Origin: Pseudomonas fluorescens
GTDB taxonomy: Bacteria > Pseudomonadota > Gammaproteobacteria > Pseudomonadales > Pseudomonadaceae
Reading direction: 5' to 3'
Assembly: GCF_902497895.1 (NCBI RefSeq)
Contig: NZ_CABVHQ010000004.1
Span: 120,094-184,093 of the forward strand
DNA: 64,000 nucleotides
Made by a program: the position numbers and the translations under genes. Positions 61,257 through 64,000 of this stretch are shown here, one piece after another. The notes beneath the pieces are model-generated. The model was not told the origin of the DNA. It saw only the letters and a list, made by a program, of their open reading frames with translations, and searched no databases. How positions within the stretch are numbered: the stretch's first letter is position 1; each line of letters starts with the position of its first letter.

Positions 61257-63440
61257 ATGCGCGATGATCTCTCCTTTCTGCTGAACTCCCTCAACGATGC
61301 CCAACGCCAGGCCGTAGCTGCCTCCGTGGGTCGTCAGTTGGTCCTGGCCGGTGCTGGTTCCGGTAAAACCCGTGTGCTGGTGCACCGCATCGCCTGGTTG
61401 ATCCAGGTCGAGCAGGCCTCGTCACACTCGATCCTGTCGGTGACCTTCACCAACAAGGCCGCTGCCGAGATGCGTCATCGCATTGAGCAGTTGCTGGGCA
61501 TCAGCCCGGCCGGCATGTGGGTCGGTACCTTTCACGGCCTGGCGCACCGCCTGTTGCGGGCGCACTGGCAGGAAGCGGGGCTCAGCCAGACCTTCCAGAT
61601 CCTCGACAGCGACGACCAGCAACGGCTGGTCAAGCGGGTGATCCGCGAGCTGGGGCTGGACGAGCAACGCTGGCCGGCCCGTCAGGCTCAGTGGTTTATC
61701 AATGGGCAGAAAGACGAAGGTCTGCGCCCGCAACACATTCAAGCCAGCGGCGATCTGTTCCTGGCCACCATGCGCAGCATCTATGAGGCCTACGAGGCCG
61801 CCTGCCAACGCGCCGGGGTGATCGACTTCTCCGAGTTGCTGCTGCGCGCCCTTGATCTGTGGCGCGACCACCCGGGCTTGCTGGCGCACTATCAAAAGCG
61901 CTTCCGCCATGTGCTGGTGGACGAGTTCCAGGACACCAACGCCGTGCAGTACGCCTGGCTGCGGCTGTTGGCCAAGGGCGGCGACAGCCTGATGGTGGTC
62001 GGCGATGACGACCAGTCGATCTACGGCTGGCGTGGGGCAAAAATCGAAAACATCCACCAGTATTCCGAAGACTTCCCGGACGCTGAAACCATTCGTCTGG
62101 AACAGAATTACCGCTCCACCGCCGGGATCCTCAAGGCCGCCAACGCCTTGATCGCCAACAACACCGGGCGTCTGGGCAAAGAGCTGTGGACCGATGGCGG
62201 CGAAGGCGAAGCGATCAACCTGTACGCTGCCTTCAACGAGCACGATGAAGCGCGCTACGTGGTGGAAACCATCGAAAGCGCCCTGAAAACCGGCCTGGCT
62301 CGCAGCGATATCGCCATTCTGTATCGCTCCAACGCCCAATCCCGGGTACTGGAAGAAGCCTTGTTGCGCGAACGCATCCCTTACCGGATCTACGGCGGCC
62401 AGCGCTTCTTCGAACGTGCCGAAATCAAGAACGCCATGGCGTACCTGCGCTTGCTCGAAGGTCGCGGCAACGATGCAGCGCTGGAGCGGGTAATCAACGT
62501 CCCGGCCCGGGGCATCGGCGAGAAAACCGTCGAAGCGATCCGCGAACACGCGCGCCACAGCGATGTGTCGATGTGGGAAGCAATGCGCCTGCTGGTGGCC
62601 AATAAAGGCCTGACCGGTCGCGCAGCTGGCGCCTTGGGGGCGTTTGTCGAGCTGATCGAGAACCTTGCGGCGAAAACCGTGGACATGCCACTGCACCTGA
62701 TGACCCAGACAGTCATCGAGCAGTCCGGGCTGATTGCCTATCACGAGGCGGAAAAAGGCGAGAAAGGCCAGGCTCGGGTAGAAAACCTTGAGGAGCTGGT
62801 CAGCGCCGCGCGCAACTTCGAAAACCCCGAAGAAGACGCCGACCTGTCGCCGCTGGCGGCTTTCCTTGGCCACGCGTCGCTGGAAGCCGGCGATACCCAG
62901 GCCGACGAACACGAAGACAGCATTCAGCTGATGACGCTGCACAGCGCCAAAGGCCTGGAATTCCCTTACGTGTTCCTGGTGGGCATGGAAGAAGGCCTGT
63001 TCCCGCACAAGATGAGCCTGGAAGAACCTGGCCGCCTGGAAGAGGAACGCCGTCTGGCCTACGTGGGCATTACCCGGGCCATGCAAAACCTGGTAATGAC
63101 CTTTGCTGAGACTCGACGCCTGTACGGCAGCGAAACCTACAACAAGGTTTCCCGCTTCGTACGCGAAGTACCGAAAGGGCTGATTCAGGAAGTGCGGCTG
63201 TCCAACAGCGTCAGCCGACCGTTCGGCGGCGGCCAGAAGCAAAGTTCGAGCAGCATGTTCAGCGGCACCGAGATTCCGGAAACCGCATTCAGTCTTGGCC
63301 AGCAGGTGCGGCACTCGGTATTCGGCGACGGGGTGATCCTCAACTTCGAAGGCGCCGGTGCTCAGGCACGGGTCCAGGTGAACTTCAGCGAAGGCAGCAA
63401 GTGGCTGATGCTCGGTTATGCCAAGCTGGAAGCCGTCTAA
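61257..63440 (+). CDS. uvrD: DNA helicase II UvrD
   Basis: UvrD unwinds DNA 3' to 5' in excision and mismatch repair and removes RecA filaments. The 727-residue product has all superfamily 1 motifs: Walker A AGAGSGKT (residues about 33-40), VTFTNKAAAEMRHR (Ia), VDEFQDTN (II), VGDDDQSIYGWRGA (III), QNYRS (IV), MTLHSAKGLEFPYVFLVG (V) and EERRLAYVGITRA (VI). ATG 61257 gives the usual start MRDDLSFLLNSLNDAQ. The 3' tail has the Tudor-like UvrD extension ending MLGYAKLEAV. Confidence 0.97.
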   Translation: MRDDLSFLLNSLNDAQRQAVAASVGRQLVLAGAGSGKTRVLVHRIAWLIQVEQASSHSILSVTFTNKAAAEMRHRIEQLLGISPAGMWVGTFHGLAHRLLRAHWQEAGLSQTFQILDSDDQQRLVKRVIRELGLDEQRWPARQAQWFINGQKDEGLRPQHIQASGDLFLATMRSIYEAYEAACQRAGVIDFSELLLRALDLWRDHPGLLAHYQKRFRHVLVDEFQDTNAVQYAWLRLLAKGGDSLMVVGDDDQSIYGWRGAKIENIHQYSEDFPDAETIRLEQNYRSTAGILKAANALIANNTGRLGKELWTDGGEGEAINLYAAFNEHDEARYVVETIESALKTGLARSDIAILYRSNAQSRVLEEALLRERIPYRIYGGQRFFERAEIKNAMAYLRLLEGRGNDAALERVINVPARGIGEKTVEAIREHARHSDVSMWEAMRLLVANKGLTGRAAGALGAFVELIENLAAKTVDMPLHLMTQTVIEQSGLIAYHEAEKGEKGQARVENLEELVSAARNFENPEEDADLSPLAAFLGHASLEAGDTQADEHEDSIQLMTLHSAKGLEFPYVFLVGMEEGLFPHKMSLEEPGRLEEERRLAYVGITRAMQNLVMTFAETRRLYGSETYNKVSRFVREVPKGLIQEVRLSNSVSRPFGGGQKQSSSSMFSGTEIPETAFSLGQQVRHSVFGDGVILNFEGAGAQARVQVNFSEGSKWLMLGYAKLEAV

Positions 63441-63825
63441 AGGCTGCCTGAAAGACTTATGTGGGTGCGGGCTGGCTTCGGGCGGCAATCCGACGATGAC
63501 GCGCGGTGTTTCTGATAAACCGCGGTGCTGCCATCTCGAGCAATCTCGCTCCCACAGGTTGATCTGATAGAAGGTTCGGCACATGGGCTCCCGTCGGGAT
63601 ATTGGTCAGCCTGGCCTTGATTTTGTACGCCACGGACCAATATCAGTCACATTCCTACAGAACTTATCCAACTGGCCTACAGCCCAAACATTAACGGCCT
63701 TACGCCCCCCGACTGCGTTTACTCACAGACGGCCAGGCAAAAGCCCGAAACACTCTGCCGCTAGCCAGCAACACTTCACCTGTGCAACATGGCGCGCGTG
63801 CCATCCACAAATGGGAATTCCCTTT
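63441..63825. other. Gap with degenerate REP and inverted repeat
   Basis: Of these 385 bases the left part (63460-63560) is a degenerate family B REP pair (GCGGGCTGGCTTCGGGCGG facing CTCGAGCAATCTCGCTCCCA). GATATTGGTC (63598-63607) and GACCAATATC (63635-63644) form a perfect 10-base inverted repeat with a 27-base spacer, a possible operator or terminator. The rest is the leader of the next gene. Confidence 0.5.
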
Positions 63826-64000
63826 ATGAAACGTTTTCTTAGCATCGCCATGGCGTTGTGCATCGGCCTGACGATGAGCCTCGACGCCAATGCCAAGCGC
63901 TTCGGTGGCGGCAAAAGCGCCGGCGCTGCGCCGACCCACCAGACTAGCCAGATGGCTCCGTCCTCCACCGGTGCCGGCTCTGCAGCCGCTACCGCCGGGG
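63826..64000 (+). CDS. Tim44-like domain protein, N-terminal part (runs off window)
   Basis: Only the first 58 codons are present. They begin MKRFLSIAMALCIGLTMSLD with an ANA-K cleavage site, then a low-complexity stretch (KRFGGGKSAGAAPTHQTSQM). A protein with this start follows uvrD in related pseudomonads and continues into membrane helices and a Tim44-like domain; that assignment comes from recall and position. Relatives may act in the membrane or envelope. The frame is open at the window edge. Confidence 0.7.
   Translation, partial: MKRFLSIAMALCIGLTMSLDANAKRFGGGKSAGAAPTHQTSQMAPSSTGAGSAAATAG

Overview
This window is 64 kb of a Pseudomonas chromosome, most likely from the P. fluorescens complex. 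Three things point that way. The coding DNA is GC-rich. Gene order follows the conserved Pseudomonas block tonB-oxyR-recG ... hupA-rubB-rubA-ubiC-ubiA-phoB-phoR ... phoU-pstBACS ... purK-purE ... aspA ... pycB-pycA-pycR ... uvrD, known from P. putida and P. aeruginosa. The gaps are full of REP-type palindromes in three sequence families, as in this complex. No rRNA, tRNA, CRISPR array, complete insertion sequence or intact prophage was seen. Nearly all the sequence is core housekeeping, with small accessory patches between core genes.

Layout. 1-5.3 kb: the 3' part of a tonB gene, oxyR (peroxide sensor), recG (fork-reversal helicase) and an HDOD signalling gene. 5.4-9.4 kb: an accessory patch with an SCP2-like protein, an A/T-rich TauE/SafE (TSUP) transporter, an adenosine-specific kinase family protein, a DUF3303-type protein and an orphan lipoprotein. 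9.5-11.2 kb: periplasmic gamma-glutamyltransferase. 11.5-13.6 kb: a two-gene Septu-like defence cassette (PtuA-type ATPase plus PtuB-type HNH nuclease) whose nuclease is cut short by an in-frame TAA. 13.7-14.3 kb: a small DUF3077-like gene behind a heavily structured leader. 14.6-18.6 kb: HU, rubredoxin reductase and rubredoxin, chorismate lyase and the ubiquinone prenyltransferase, and a secreted repeat protein.

18.7-31.8 kb is the phosphate-starvation region. PhoB/PhoR sense and respond; a Pho box lies in front of phoB and another in front of pstS. PstS-PstC-PstA-PstB import phosphate, and PhoU couples transport to PhoR. A CorC/HlyC-type CBS membrane protein, an M23 peptidase and a receiver/PilZ-like response regulator sit inside this block. 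32-38 kb: an MHS-type symporter, a thioesterase, a hexose-6-phosphate mutarotase, two small envelope proteins and purE-purK, which are preceded by a terminator-like leader.

38-47 kb is mostly amino-acid and amine catabolism: LysR regulator, aspartase, Na+/alanine-type symporter, asparaginase, AraC regulator, then an acetylpolyamine deacetylase translationally overlapped with a polyamine-binding protein. 48-51.5 kb: a MocR/PdxR-type regulator divergent from a PaiB-like FMN-binding protein and two GNAT acetyltransferases; the regulator's linker is encoded by an array of DnaA-box-like nonamers. 51.7-56.2 kb: two-subunit pyruvate carboxylase with its LysR regulator. 56-64 kb: a small envelope-type gene, an RpiR regulator with a candidate palindromic operator, an A/T-rich orphan gene, a PAS-GGDEF-EAL membrane protein, uvrD and the start of a Tim44-like gene.

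The strongest leads for follow-up are the truncated Septu-like cassette, the DnaA-box-like array inside the MocR gene, the structured leader upstream of the DUF3077-like gene, and the purE leader terminator.
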